DNA from: Chitinophagaceae bacterium
Lineage (GTDB): Bacteria > Bacteroidota > Bacteroidia > Chitinophagales > Chitinophagaceae
Direction: 5' to 3'
DNA: 5,450 bases
Assembly (NCBI GenBank): GCA_003534175.1
Contig: DPFD01000028.1
Span: forward strand, 3,674-9,123
The notes beneath the pieces are model-generated. The model ran no database searches, had not been told where the DNA came from, and was given only the letters and a program-made list of their open reading frames with translations. Positions 1 through 5,450 of the stretch are shown one piece after another. The position numbers were made by a program, and so were the translations under genes. The stretch's first letter is position 1. Each line of letters begins with the position of its first letter.

Positions 1-488
1 TCATCCACCCCATACCAATGTACAATATCCTGTTTGCTGTAGGTTGAAATGGTAGCAATACGGGTAGCTTTCCGGGCGAAGCGTTTGAAGAACGTACGGT
101 AATACCAGCGGTTTTTGGGGGTATGGTCCTGCGGATAATGCTCAAAATTCAGGTCGTAGATCACCGGAAGCTGCTTGCAGGAACTGCCTAAACTGAGGAA
201 CCCTTCCATACCCAGAAATACAACCGGACGATGTTTACGCAGAAACCATTTCACCACCGTTTCCATATACACCACATACAGGGCCGGATGCCGGTACGGC
301 GGAAGCTTTCTGTACACTGTTACATTGGGAAAATCGAAGTAAGGTTCGTTGAAATTCTTATCGCACAGCAACAGGAATTCATCTTCTGGGTGAGATACCA
401 TCATGCGCTGAAGGGTTTCCACGGTGAAGTTACCAATCCCGTCGAGTTGTTTGTTCCGAAGCACCCAACAATTCACTACAATACGCAT
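1..488 (-). CDS. Glycosyltransferase, GT4-like, N-terminal part (partial at left edge)
   Basis: The reading frame starts at the ATG at 488-486 and stays open to the window edge, giving 162 complete codons; the rest of the gene lies to the left. It begins MRIVVNCWVLRNKQLDGIGN, the opening seen in many Bacteroidota family-4 (GT-B fold) glycosyltransferases: a first beta strand followed by a G-I-G-x-F-T loop at about residues 17-22. Further in are a VIYDLNFEHYPQ segment (about 109-120) and an IATISTYSKQDIV segment (about 144-156); both are characteristic of the acceptor-binding N-terminal Rossmann half of this group. The nucleotide-sugar-binding C-terminal half is outside the window, so donor specificity cannot be judged. 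It is divergent from gmd across a 102-bp gap, and there is no clear Shine-Dalgarno sequence. The role is probably transfer of a sugar to a growing lipid-linked glycan at the cytoplasmic face of the inner membrane. The family call is firm; the specific role is inference from context. Confidence 0.85.
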   Translation of the reverse strand, partial: MRIVVNCWVLRNKQLDGIGNFTVETLQRMMVSHPEDEFLLLCDKNFNEPYFDFPNVTVYRKLPPYRHPALYVVYMETVVKWFLRKHRPVVFLGMEGFLSLGSSCKQLPVIYDLNFEHYPQDHTPKNRWYYRTFFKRFARKATRIATISTYSKQDIVHWYGVD

Positions 489-590
489 GAAACAGTAATT
501 TAAGTGTACACAGATCAATACGCATAATAGTAACAGCCCTCATGCAATATTTGTGTAGATTTGCGAAATTAAATAAATCGTACAGAACGG
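489..590. promoter_or_regulatory. Divergent intergenic region between GT4 gene and gmd
   Basis: These 102 bp separate two start codons on opposite strands, so they should hold the promoters for both genes. On the plus strand a good Bacteroidota-type -7 box is visible (listed separately). On the minus strand I found only a degenerate match (TAATTTCG, one mismatch to TAnnTTTG) reading toward the GT4 gene. A perfect 8-bp palindrome, GTGTACAC, lies at 504-511; it is short enough to occur by chance. The region is AT-rich and has no convincing stem-loop or riboswitch-like structure. Confidence 0.55.
556..563 (+). promoter_or_regulatory. Probable -7 promoter box (TAGATTTG) for gmd
   Basis: TAGATTTG matches the Bacteroidota primary sigma factor -7 consensus TAnnTTTG exactly and lies 27 bp before the gmd ATG. 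Transcription starting about 7 nt downstream would give a leader of roughly 20 nt. I see no clear TTTG at the expected -33 position (about 531-536, which reads TAACAG), so the upstream element is weak or absent. The leader has no real Shine-Dalgarno sequence, as is common in this phylum; it is A/T-rich up to CAGAACGG just before ATG. Confidence 0.5.
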
Positions 591-1679
591 ATGAAAGTTG
601 CTTTAATTACCGGTATTACCGGGCAGGATGGAGCCTATTTAACTGAATTATTATTAGAGAAAGGATACACCGTACATGGAATGCGTCGCAGGAGTTCGAT
701 GTTGAACACCGCCCGCATCGATCATCTGATTTTTAATCATAAATATGCCGGTCGCTTGTTCCTGCATTACGGCGATTTAACCGACGGCAGTAACATCCTG
801 CGCATCATTCAGCAAACACAGCCCGATGAAATATACAACCTCGCGGCGCAAAGCCACGTGCAGGTAAGTTTTGAAACCCCTCAATACACCGCCACTGCGG
901 ATGCTACCGGAGTATTGTTGTTTCTCGAAGCTATCCGCATCCTGAAACTGGAAAACAAGACAAAATTTTACCAGGCCTCCACTTCAGAGCTGTACGGAAA
1001 GGTGCAGGAAATTCCTCAAAAGGAAACTACTCCTTTCTACCCGCGTTCACCGTATGGTGTAGCCAAATTATATGGATACTGGATTACAGTAAACTACCGT
1101 GAGGCCTACAACATTTTTGCCGTGAATGGCATTTTGTTCAACCATGAGAGTCCGATTAGGGGCGAAGGTTTCGTTACACGTAAAGTAACCATCAGTACGG
1201 CCCGTGTAGCCCTCGGTAAACTGGATAAAATTTCTTTGGGTAACCTGGATGCTCAGCGCGACTGGGGCCATGCACGTGATTATGTAGAAGGCATGTGGCG
1301 TATGTTACAGCATAGCGTACCCGAAGACTTTGTACTGGCAACTGGAATAACCACCAGTGTGCGGGATATGGTGCGTATGTGTTTTGAAGAAGTGGGCATT
1401 GAAATAGCCTTTAAAGGTGAAGGGATAGATGAGAAGGGGTATGTGGTGAAATGCAACAACCCCGAATATCAATTGCCGGAAGGAAAAGAAATTCTTGAAA
1501 TTGATCCGAAATATTTCAGGCCGGCGGAAGTAGACCTGCTGGTAGGAGACGCCACCAAAGCCAGGCAGGTGCTGGGCTGGGAACCTAAAACTACATTTAG
1601 GGAACTGATTCGGGAGATGATGGCGAGCGATTTAGCGCTTGAAAAGCAAAGTCACCTGCTGGATAATCTTAAAAGCTGA
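591..1679 (+). CDS. gmd: GDP-mannose 4,6-dehydratase
   Basis: This 362-residue cytoplasmic enzyme converts GDP-D-mannose to GDP-4-keto-6-deoxy-D-mannose, the branch point to GDP-L-fucose, GDP-D-rhamnose, GDP-perosamine and related sugars. It is a full-length extended short-chain dehydrogenase. The Rossmann nucleotide motif TGITGQDG is at 7-14 and the NADP-contacting arginine cluster MRRRSS at 31-36. NLAAQSHV is at 83-90. The catalytic set is T131, S132 and E133 in STSELYG, with Y155 and K159 in SPYGVAK. The family signature NHESPIRG is at 184-191, with [14 protein letters not shown] at about 223-236. The C-terminal [13 protein letters not shown] and LGWEPKTTF segments are also typical. Length and motifs are normal, with no sign of damage. 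The usual partner (fcl, rmd or per) is not beside it; the gene stands alone on its strand, and its last 48 bp overlap the end of the convergent GT2 gene. A TAGATTTG box 27 bp upstream is the likely promoter. Confidence 0.97.
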   Translation: MKVALITGITGQDGAYLTELLLEKGYTVHGMRRRSSMLNTARIDHLIFNHKYAGRLFLHYGDLTDGSNILRIIQQTQPDEIYNLAAQSHVQVSFETPQYTATADATGVLLFLEAIRILKLENKTKFYQASTSELYGKVQEIPQKETTPFYPRSPYGVAKLYGYWITVNYREAYNIFAVNGILFNHESPIRGEGFVTRKVTISTARVALGKLDKISLGNLDAQRDWGHARDYVEGMWRMLQHSVPEDFVLATGITTSVRDMVRMCFEEVGIEIAFKGEGIDEKGYVVKCNNPEYQLPEGKEILEIDPKYFRPAEVDLLVGDATKARQVLGWEPKTTFRELIREMMASDLALEKQSHLLDNLKS

Positions 1680-2633
1680 CCGGGTGAAGCCATTCATATC
1701 GAACCCAACGGCTAAGCGTACCCGCCATTTTTCATGAGCACGAAATTCCTGATCCGGCAATAATTCCTTTGCCACCTGACGGCATTGTTGAATAAATTGA
1801 TTTACCTTTATGCCGCGTCGTGAGGCTGGAGTTTTCAGGATGCGGTGAGAAAGGCTTTCGCAGAAATATTCCATATAGGCCATCCCGTTTTCATTAAATG
1901 CCCGTTGTACCTGCTCATGGGTTTGCATATAGGATTGCAGGAAACGCAGGTAAAGGAAATAAGCCTTTTGATAATCTTCCCCATTGGTAACCCTGGATAC
2001 ACTTTGATGCAGTCGGTACTGGAAACAGGTTTCCGGTGTAACCGCTAAGTAAGCAATACCACACAGCCGCACCCACAGTTCATAATCCGCAAAAATGAGG
2101 TTGGGATACTGCATGGGGATACCTCCCAACCTGTCGTAATCGGCACTGCGCATCATATATCCGGTGCCCATACTGTCGAGGGTTTGGGTGAGTTGTCCGT
2201 TTACAAATACTTCTGGTTTTAATACCGCATCCATCGGTTGGCATGCCCTCACCTTTCTGCCCTGTGCATCTATATAATCAAAATGAGCCTGATAGAGTGA
2301 CGCTTTGGGGTGTTGCTCTATCAGCCGGTTCATGGTTTCGAGATAGTGCGGCAGGAGGAGGTCGTCGTGACCAATCAATGTAATGAATTCACCCTTAGCT
2401 GTAAGAACGATTCGTCCCCAGTTACCACAAATATCCAGTGGGGTATCAGAGGGAAACACCCGTATGCTGGAATTATTTAACTGACGTATCCATTCCAGGG
2501 TTCCATCAGAACTACAATTGTCAAGTATCAGGAGTTCAAAATCGGAATAGGACTGGCTTAATACACTATGAACACATTGCTTAACATAAGTGCCTCCATT
2601 CCGAACGGGTAATATGACAGAGAATTTAGGCAT
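1632..2633 (-). CDS. Family 2 glycosyltransferase (last gene of minus-strand run)
   Basis: The product is 333 residues with an N-terminal GT-A domain. It opens with [20 protein letters not shown], the usual GT2 first strand and nucleotide loop. LDNCSSDGT at 37-45 carries the donor-binding aspartates, and IGHDD at 87-91 is the DXD-like metal site (D90, D91). DYELWVRL at 183-190 is in the position of the catalytic-base segment, followed by YRLHQSVSR at about 206-214, typical of this subgroup. There is no transmembrane segment; the basic C-terminus (about 300-333) may help membrane association. The start is the ATG at 2633, which overlaps the stop of the upstream GT2 gene by 8 nt (ATGCCTAA), so the two are probably coupled. 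The 3' end runs 48 bp into gmd on the opposite strand. Most of the gene is near 49% G+C, but its first ~170 bp are AT-richer, like the upstream genes. Sugar donor and acceptor are unknown. Confidence 0.9.
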   Translation of the reverse strand: MPKFSVILPVRNGGTYVKQCVHSVLSQSYSDFELLILDNCSSDGTLEWIRQLNNSSIRVFPSDTPLDICGNWGRIVLTAKGEFITLIGHDDLLLPHYLETMNRLIEQHPKASLYQAHFDYIDAQGRKVRACQPMDAVLKPEVFVNGQLTQTLDSMGTGYMMRSADYDRLGGIPMQYPNLIFADYELWVRLCGIAYLAVTPETCFQYRLHQSVSRVTNGEDYQKAYFLYLRFLQSYMQTHEQVQRAFNENGMAYMEYFCESLSHRILKTPASRRGIKVNQFIQQCRQVAKELLPDQEFRAHEKWRVRLAVGFDMNGFTRSAFKIIQQVTLLFKR

Positions 2634-3594
2634 TTATAACGGGCTTCAGCAGATACTTCTTAAAAGTGAAAATCAAATTTTTTAAATAATACTTCCCTTT
2701 CACGTGCTGCATAAATGGGAAAAGAAATATTTCATTTTTAAAAGACTCCAATTCAGTGAGCATGTTTGCATCTCGTTTTTTAAAATAGAATCGCTTGAGA
2801 TCAAAGTAAGAAACTATAAACCAAGATGATAAATGCTTTTTAACAGCCACCAGTGCATCTTGCTGCATATTATTCTTCTTAATGAAGTCAGACATCAAAA
2901 TGTAAAACTGTTCACAACCAACCACATACATTTTAAAATTAAACTTTGAGAAGTTGACATTATGCTTAACAATATAACTGAACATTTTGTTGCATACTAC
3001 TACTCCACTTTCACTGCCTGCCATTACAATTAATGCATGATCAGCCAAATGAGGACTACCATAATCCGGCATTCCTCCTAAACTCAAAACAACTTCCTTT
3101 TTCATGATACAACTAGACCATAAAATGGAGGGTGTTTTATTCATATTCAAAATCTCTTCAAATACATTCGCTTTATTAATAATCTCAACTTCTTTACATT
3201 TCCTACCTGTTCTTAAAAAACCAGCATAAACAGAATAGGATGGATATAATAAAAACAATCTGTGCATTTCCGAAAGAAAATCTTGTTCAACCGGATCATC
3301 ATCCGTAATCATCACCACAAACTCGCCTCTTGCACGCTGAAGACTTCGATTAAAACTTTTCACCATCCCCAGATTCTCTTCATTGACTGAATACCGAATT
3401 CGTTTATCATTGAATTCTTCAATCATAACAGATAAATCAGATTCCGGGTCATTATCAGAAATAACAATTTCAAAATCTTTGAACGTTTGCTGAAGAATAA
3501 CCTTAATCTGCTCACGAAGCATATCGGGTCGTTTGTATGTACTTATACAGAAACTAACCCAAGGTTTAACCGTTGCCTGATCTAAATCTGTCAT
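2626..3594 (-). CDS. Family 2 glycosyltransferase (AT-rich)
   Basis: This 322-residue protein has a GT-A fold N-terminal half. VSFCISTYKRPDMLREQI at 13-30 is the first strand and P-loop-like turn of GT2 enzymes. ISDNDPESD at 45-53 matches the nucleotide-binding D-N segment, and ITDDD at 96-100 is the DXD metal motif. LGGMPDYGSPHLADHALIV (about 172-190) and YIVKHNVNFSKF (about 207-218) fit the acceptor-side portion. From about residue 240 the protein is rich in Lys, Phe and Tyr, ending in a basic, aromatic stretch, which suggests peripheral attachment to the inner membrane. It is distinct from the neighbouring GT2, with only the common fold motifs shared, so it probably forms a different linkage. 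It starts at an ATGA overlap with the methyltransferase stop and overlaps the next gene by 8 nt. A 120-nt block near its 3' end is only about 31% G+C, the lowest I counted in the window. Substrates are unknown. Confidence 0.9.
   Translation of the reverse strand: MTDLDQATVKPWVSFCISTYKRPDMLREQIKVILQQTFKDFEIVISDNDPESDLSVMIEEFNDKRIRYSVNEENLGMVKSFNRSLQRARGEFVVMITDDDPVEQDFLSEMHRLFLLYPSYSVYAGFLRTGRKCKEVEIINKANVFEEILNMNKTPSILWSSCIMKKEVVLSLGGMPDYGSPHLADHALIVMAGSESGVVVCNKMFSYIVKHNVNFSKFNFKMYVVGCEQFYILMSDFIKKNNMQQDALVAVKKHLSSWFIVSYFDLKRFYFKKRDANMLTELESFKNEIFLFPFMQHVKGKYYLKNLIFTFKKYLLKPVINA
3591..3594 (-). other. ATGA start/stop overlap coupling methyltransferase to GT2
   Basis: The methyltransferase stop TGA (3593-3591) and the GT2 start ATG (3594-3592) share two bases in an ATGA. 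This is the usual signature of translational reinitiation. It fixes the GT2 start and argues that both genes lie on one transcript. Confidence 0.8.
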
Positions 3595-4322
3595 TTAATT
3601 TTCTTTAGGTAACCTCCCGGAGCCACACTGATCAATAGTTTATTGTCGATATCAACATCCACTTCAAATGAATCATTTCCTTTTAGGAATTCCTTCACAG
3701 CAGTTTTGGGATTGTCTCCCTGTTTCCATGGCCTGCCCGGCAAATAATCATCAGGCAAATGCTCAACAATGGTGTCAAAGCAAACCAAATAGGAACCTGG
3801 GGTTACCATGGGGGCATATCCCTTCAACTCTTTCAACACATGTTCATGTGTATGATTAGAATCCAGGCTAACCATTACGGTCTTATATTGTTTCGCAATA
3901 TCTCCCACTTTTCCGATGATTTCAGGGTCCACTGAAGAACCTTGAATCATTTCGATGCGCTTGAACATTGGATGTTTTTCAATCTCAATTCTATTGTGAG
4001 CACGAATATCAATATCAATACCCAAAACTTTACCCTTGCCTATTAATTCAAGAATGGAAGCATAATAAATCAATGACCCCCCATGAGCTATTCCTGTTTC
4101 AATAATTAAATCGGGCTGAACACGCCAGATGATTTCCTGCATTGCAATCATATCTTGTGGATACTGAATAATAGGCCGTCCCATCCACGTAAAATTGTAA
4201 GAATACTGTGCTGAATTTGACGCAACATTGAAATCATTAGCAGCTTTAACCATTTCTGCATTGTGCGGATTAGCCGCGATGCGTTGCCTGCACTCTTCTT
4301 TAAACTGTTCGATCGGATTCAT
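3591..4322 (-). CDS. CmcI-like (cephalosporin hydroxylase family) SAM-dependent O-methyltransferase
   Basis: The 243-residue sequence fits the CmcI family (PF04989), a class I SAM methyltransferase fold. The family name is historical; it also includes mycobacterial rhamnosyl O-methyltransferase, and members are common in polysaccharide loci. Visible features are FTWMGRPIIQYPQDM (about 44-58), the SAM-binding loop ETGIAHGGS at 75-83, and GIDIDIR at 101-107, whose acidic residues should bind the SAM ribose. LDSNHTHEHV at 153-162 has D154 as a likely metal ligand, FDTIVEHLPD (182-191) has D183 as a second, and GRPWKQGDNPKTAVKEFL is at 196-213. In CmcI itself, as I recall, the second metal-binding patch is Glu-Asp; here it is Phe-Asp. 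No signal peptide or membrane segment is seen. The ATG at 4322 lies 23 nt inside the upstream ketoreductase gene. Between a sugar ketoreductase and two glycosyltransferases, the likely job is O-methylation of a sugar hydroxyl, on either a nucleotide sugar or a glycan; this is inference. Confidence 0.85.
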   Translation of the reverse strand: MNPIEQFKEECRQRIAANPHNAEMVKAANDFNVASNSAQYSYNFTWMGRPIIQYPQDMIAMQEIIWRVQPDLIIETGIAHGGSLIYYASILELIGKGKVLGIDIDIRAHNRIEIEKHPMFKRIEMIQGSSVDPEIIGKVGDIAKQYKTVMVSLDSNHTHEHVLKELKGYAPMVTPGSYLVCFDTIVEHLPDDYLPGRPWKQGDNPKTAVKEFLKGNDSFEVDVDIDNKLLISVAPGGYLKKIK

Positions 4323-5175
4323 TCGAATGTATTATTGTTTTTAATTTTTTTGTACTCCCCCAGAAAGACATTGGCTCATAATCAGGATAGGGATAAACTC
4401 CCAATGCCAGCTTAATGTTACTCCCTTTACTTTTCAAATACGTTTCCACAAATTGTTTTACAGTTACAGGTTCACCGCTGCAGCAATTAAAACAACCTCC
4501 AATATTTTCTGCCATGGCAAAGTCTGCAATATATTCCGCCATCTTCTCTACCGGAAGAAAATCCCGAACCTGCTTGCCCCCACTCATTGGGAAGCTTTCA
4601 CATTGATCCTGTATAGCCTGATTCAACTGTGGAATCAGGGATCCGGCAGCCTGCCCCTCTCCCCACATATAAAACAAGCGCAGCCACTTCACCTGTACAT
4701 TAAACTGTTGTTCCATTTGTATCAGCGCATCATGCAATTGATGCTTAGCTATTGCATAAGGAACAACGGGTTCAACTCTCATTTCCTCAAACAACTCTCC
4801 TTCTAACATACCATATTCAAGACAGGTGCCTGTAACAACCATGTCTTTTAATCCGTTTCGAATCAGGTTACCCAGAAATCTAATATGCCTCGGCAGGTTT
4901 TCCTCCACATGAAAAGAAGACTTATAATTCGGTAATCCTTCCCATGCAAGATGAATTATAGTATCAGGACTTTGAAAATATTCATAATAATTTTTATCCG
5001 GATCAACTGTTTTCATGTTGAAAGGCACCAACTCGATATCCGCATTTCCAAAAACAGTTTTAGCTTGTTCGGTATCACGTACAGCTACCACTACATTGCA
5101 TTTTCTTTGCAACAAATGGTTAACGACATACCGTCCGATAAACCCTGTAGCTCCTGTAACTAATATCCTTTTCAT
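4300..5175 (-). CDS. NAD(P)-dependent NDP-sugar 4-ketoreductase/epimerase (extended SDR)
   Basis: Starting from the ATG at 5175 the product is 291 residues. It opens MKRILVTGATGFIGRYVV, with the Rossmann motif TGATGFIG at 7-14. IIHLAW at 73-78 and VTGTCLEYG at 114-122 (T117 in the catalytic Ser/Thr position) follow, with the catalytic pair Y140 and K144 in PYAIAKHQL. WLRLFYMWGEGQ (about 159-170) and FNCCSGEPVTVKQFV (about 228-242) are substrate-side segments, and the C-terminal YPYPDYEPMSFWG is typical of 4-keto-6-deoxy-sugar reductases of the dTDP-6-deoxytalose/fucose and CDP-abequose synthase type. It probably reduces a 4-keto-6-deoxy nucleotide sugar; epimerase activity is the alternative. 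The frame is open 99 nt further upstream to another ATG at 5274, but that would run through the preceding methyltransferase gene and put 33 unrelated residues ahead of the Rossmann strand. The TAATG junction at 5177-5173 supports the shorter form. An A7 tract (4345-4351) lies near the 3' end. Confidence 0.88.
   Translation of the reverse strand: MKRILVTGATGFIGRYVVNHLLQRKCNVVVAVRDTEQAKTVFGNADIELVPFNMKTVDPDKNYYEYFQSPDTIIHLAWEGLPNYKSSFHVEENLPRHIRFLGNLIRNGLKDMVVTGTCLEYGMLEGELFEEMRVEPVVPYAIAKHQLHDALIQMEQQFNVQVKWLRLFYMWGEGQAAGSLIPQLNQAIQDQCESFPMSGGKQVRDFLPVEKMAEYIADFAMAENIGGCFNCCSGEPVTVKQFVETYLKSKGSNIKLALGVYPYPDYEPMSFWGSTKKLKTIIHSNESDRTV
4345..4351 (-). other. A7 tract, possible slippage site near end of ketoreductase gene
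   Basis: On the coding (minus) strand there are seven consecutive A in the phase A AAA AAA, 16 codons before the zero-frame stop. A -1 shift here would add eight residues and stop at a TGA that forms an ATGA with the methyltransferase start at 4322. The zero-frame continuation (LKTII) looks like the normal family ending, so routine use of the shift is not demonstrated. Confidence 0.3.
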
Positions 5176-5177
5176 TA
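5173..5177 (-). other. TAATG stop/start overlap deciding the ketoreductase start
   Basis: The stop TAA (5177-5175) of the C-methyltransferase gene and the ATG (5175-5173) of the ketoreductase share one base. This arrangement favours reinitiation by the same ribosomes. It is the main positional evidence for choosing the start at 5175 over the upstream ATG at 5274. Confidence 0.75.
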
Positions 5178-5450
5178 ATCTATGATGCAGACTTCCGGTA
5201 TAGGTAACACAAATTTTCCACCCCATTCCCGGATGTATGATAACTGATTCATAAGCTCCGACTTGAGATTCCAAGGAAACAGAATCACGAAATCAGGTTT
5301 TTCATTGCGAATAAAATCCTCACTCACAACCGGAATATGGCTTGCAGGTAAATATTTACCCTGCTTATTGGGGTTGGCATCCACCACAAAATCAATCAAA
5401 TCATTTTTTACACCACAATAATTCAATAAGGTATTACCTTTTGCAGCAGC
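5175..5450 (-). CDS. Sugar C-methyltransferase, C-terminal domain (partial at right edge)
   Basis: The frame is open from the right edge to the TAA at 5177-5175, giving 91 residues of the C-terminus; the start and the catalytic domain lie outside. It enters as AAAKGNTLLNYCGVKNDLID, then VVDANPNKQGKYLPASHIPV, then PDFVILFPWNLKSELMNQL, and ends YIREWGGKFVLPIPEVCIID. This is a close match to the C-methyltransferase C-terminal domain (PF08484) found after a zinc-binding and a SAM-binding domain in deoxysugar C-methyltransferases such as TylC3 and NovU. Those enzymes methylate C3 or C5 of a 4-keto-6-deoxy nucleotide sugar. The TTG at 5426 is internal and is not the start, because the conserved AAAKGNTLLNYCG block extends through it. 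Its stop overlaps the ketoreductase ATG by 1 nt, which fits the known order of steps: C-methylation of the 4-ketosugar, then 4-keto reduction. The family is well supported; the exact sugar is not known. Confidence 0.9.
   Translation of the reverse strand, partial: AAAKGNTLLNYCGVKNDLIDFVVDANPNKQGKYLPASHIPVVSEDFIRNEKPDFVILFPWNLKSELMNQLSYIREWGGKFVLPIPEVCIID

Noticed and set aside
231..503. Plus-strand open frame of about 90 codons opposite the GT4 gene
   Set aside because: It lies antisense to a frame with clear glycosyltransferase motifs, its translation resembles no family I know, and it is rich in His/Phe/Ile as expected of a shadow frame.
1626..1640. Possible short stem-loop (AGCG/CGCT) in the gmd/GT2 overlap as a bidirectional terminator
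   Set aside because: The stem is only about 4 bp with a 6-nt loop and has no T tract on either side, so it does not qualify as an intrinsic terminator.
1632..3594. Tandem duplication of GT2 genes
   Set aside because: The two proteins share only general GT-A motifs (first strand, D-N segment, DXD-like site). Their C-terminal halves and base composition differ, so recent duplication is not supported.
4453..4806. Plus-strand open frame of about 117 codons opposite the ketoreductase
   Set aside because: It is fully antisense to a well-supported SDR gene and has no recognisable domain or start-site context. The shorter frames at 4415-4606, 4951-5163, 3668-3859, 1845-2048 and 1068-1271 are rejected for the same reason.
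5175..5426. A small stand-alone gene starting at TTG 5426
   Set aside because: Conserved family sequence (AAAKGNTLLNYCG) continues upstream of the TTG to the window edge, so this is the tail of a larger C-methyltransferase rather than a small gene.
1..5450. tRNA or rRNA genes, insertion-sequence ends, CRISPR repeats or long direct repeats
   Set aside because: Reading both strands showed no cloverleaf-like sequence, transposase motif, regularly spaced repeat or terminal inverted repeat. Nearly all bases are accounted for by coding sequence.

Overview
This window looks like part of a surface-polysaccharide (O-antigen, capsule or exopolysaccharide) biosynthesis locus from a member of the Bacteroidota, plausibly near Chitinophaga. 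That placement is an inference. It rests on the Bacteroidota-style sequence of the partial family-4 glycosyltransferase, weak or absent Shine-Dalgarno sequences with A-rich start regions, and a TAnnTTTG-type -7 promoter box ahead of gmd. No RNA gene, insertion sequence, CRISPR array or phage element is visible. Coding density is close to complete, and the only real intergenic space is about 100 bp (489-590).

Layout from left to right: (1) 1-488, minus strand, the N-terminal 162 residues of a GT4-type glycosyltransferase running off the left edge; (2) 489-590, a divergent intergenic region with a probable gmd promoter; (3) 591-1679, plus strand, gmd, a complete GDP-mannose 4,6-dehydratase; (4) 5450 down to 1632, minus strand, a tightly packed operon-like run of five genes. 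In transcription order the run is the C-terminal end of a sugar C-methyltransferase, an extended-SDR NDP-sugar 4-ketoreductase/epimerase, a CmcI-like (cephalosporin hydroxylase family) O-methyltransferase, and two different GT2 glycosyltransferases. All four junctions in this run overlap (1, 23, 4 and 8 nt), so a single transcript with translational coupling is likely. Its last gene converges on gmd and overlaps it by 48 bp.

How the genes may work together (inference): gmd makes GDP-4-keto-6-deoxy-D-mannose. The minus-strand run carries the enzyme types that turn a 4-keto-6-deoxy nucleotide sugar into a C-methyl-branched, 4-reduced and possibly O-methylated deoxysugar, followed by glycosyltransferases that could place it on a glycan. 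Whether the methylation enzymes act on the GDP-sugar from gmd or on a dTDP/CDP-sugar made outside the window cannot be decided here. Base composition changes across the locus: hand-counted 120-nt blocks give about 48-51% G+C in the left part (GT4, gmd and most of the last GT2 gene) and about 31-39% from roughly 2460 rightwards, which suggests a mosaic origin.

I see no convincing wholly new system. The items most worth a second look are the methylated-deoxysugar gene set, the 48-bp convergent gene overlap, the composition break, and an A7 tract near the end of the ketoreductase gene whose -1 frame would end exactly on the next gene's start codon.
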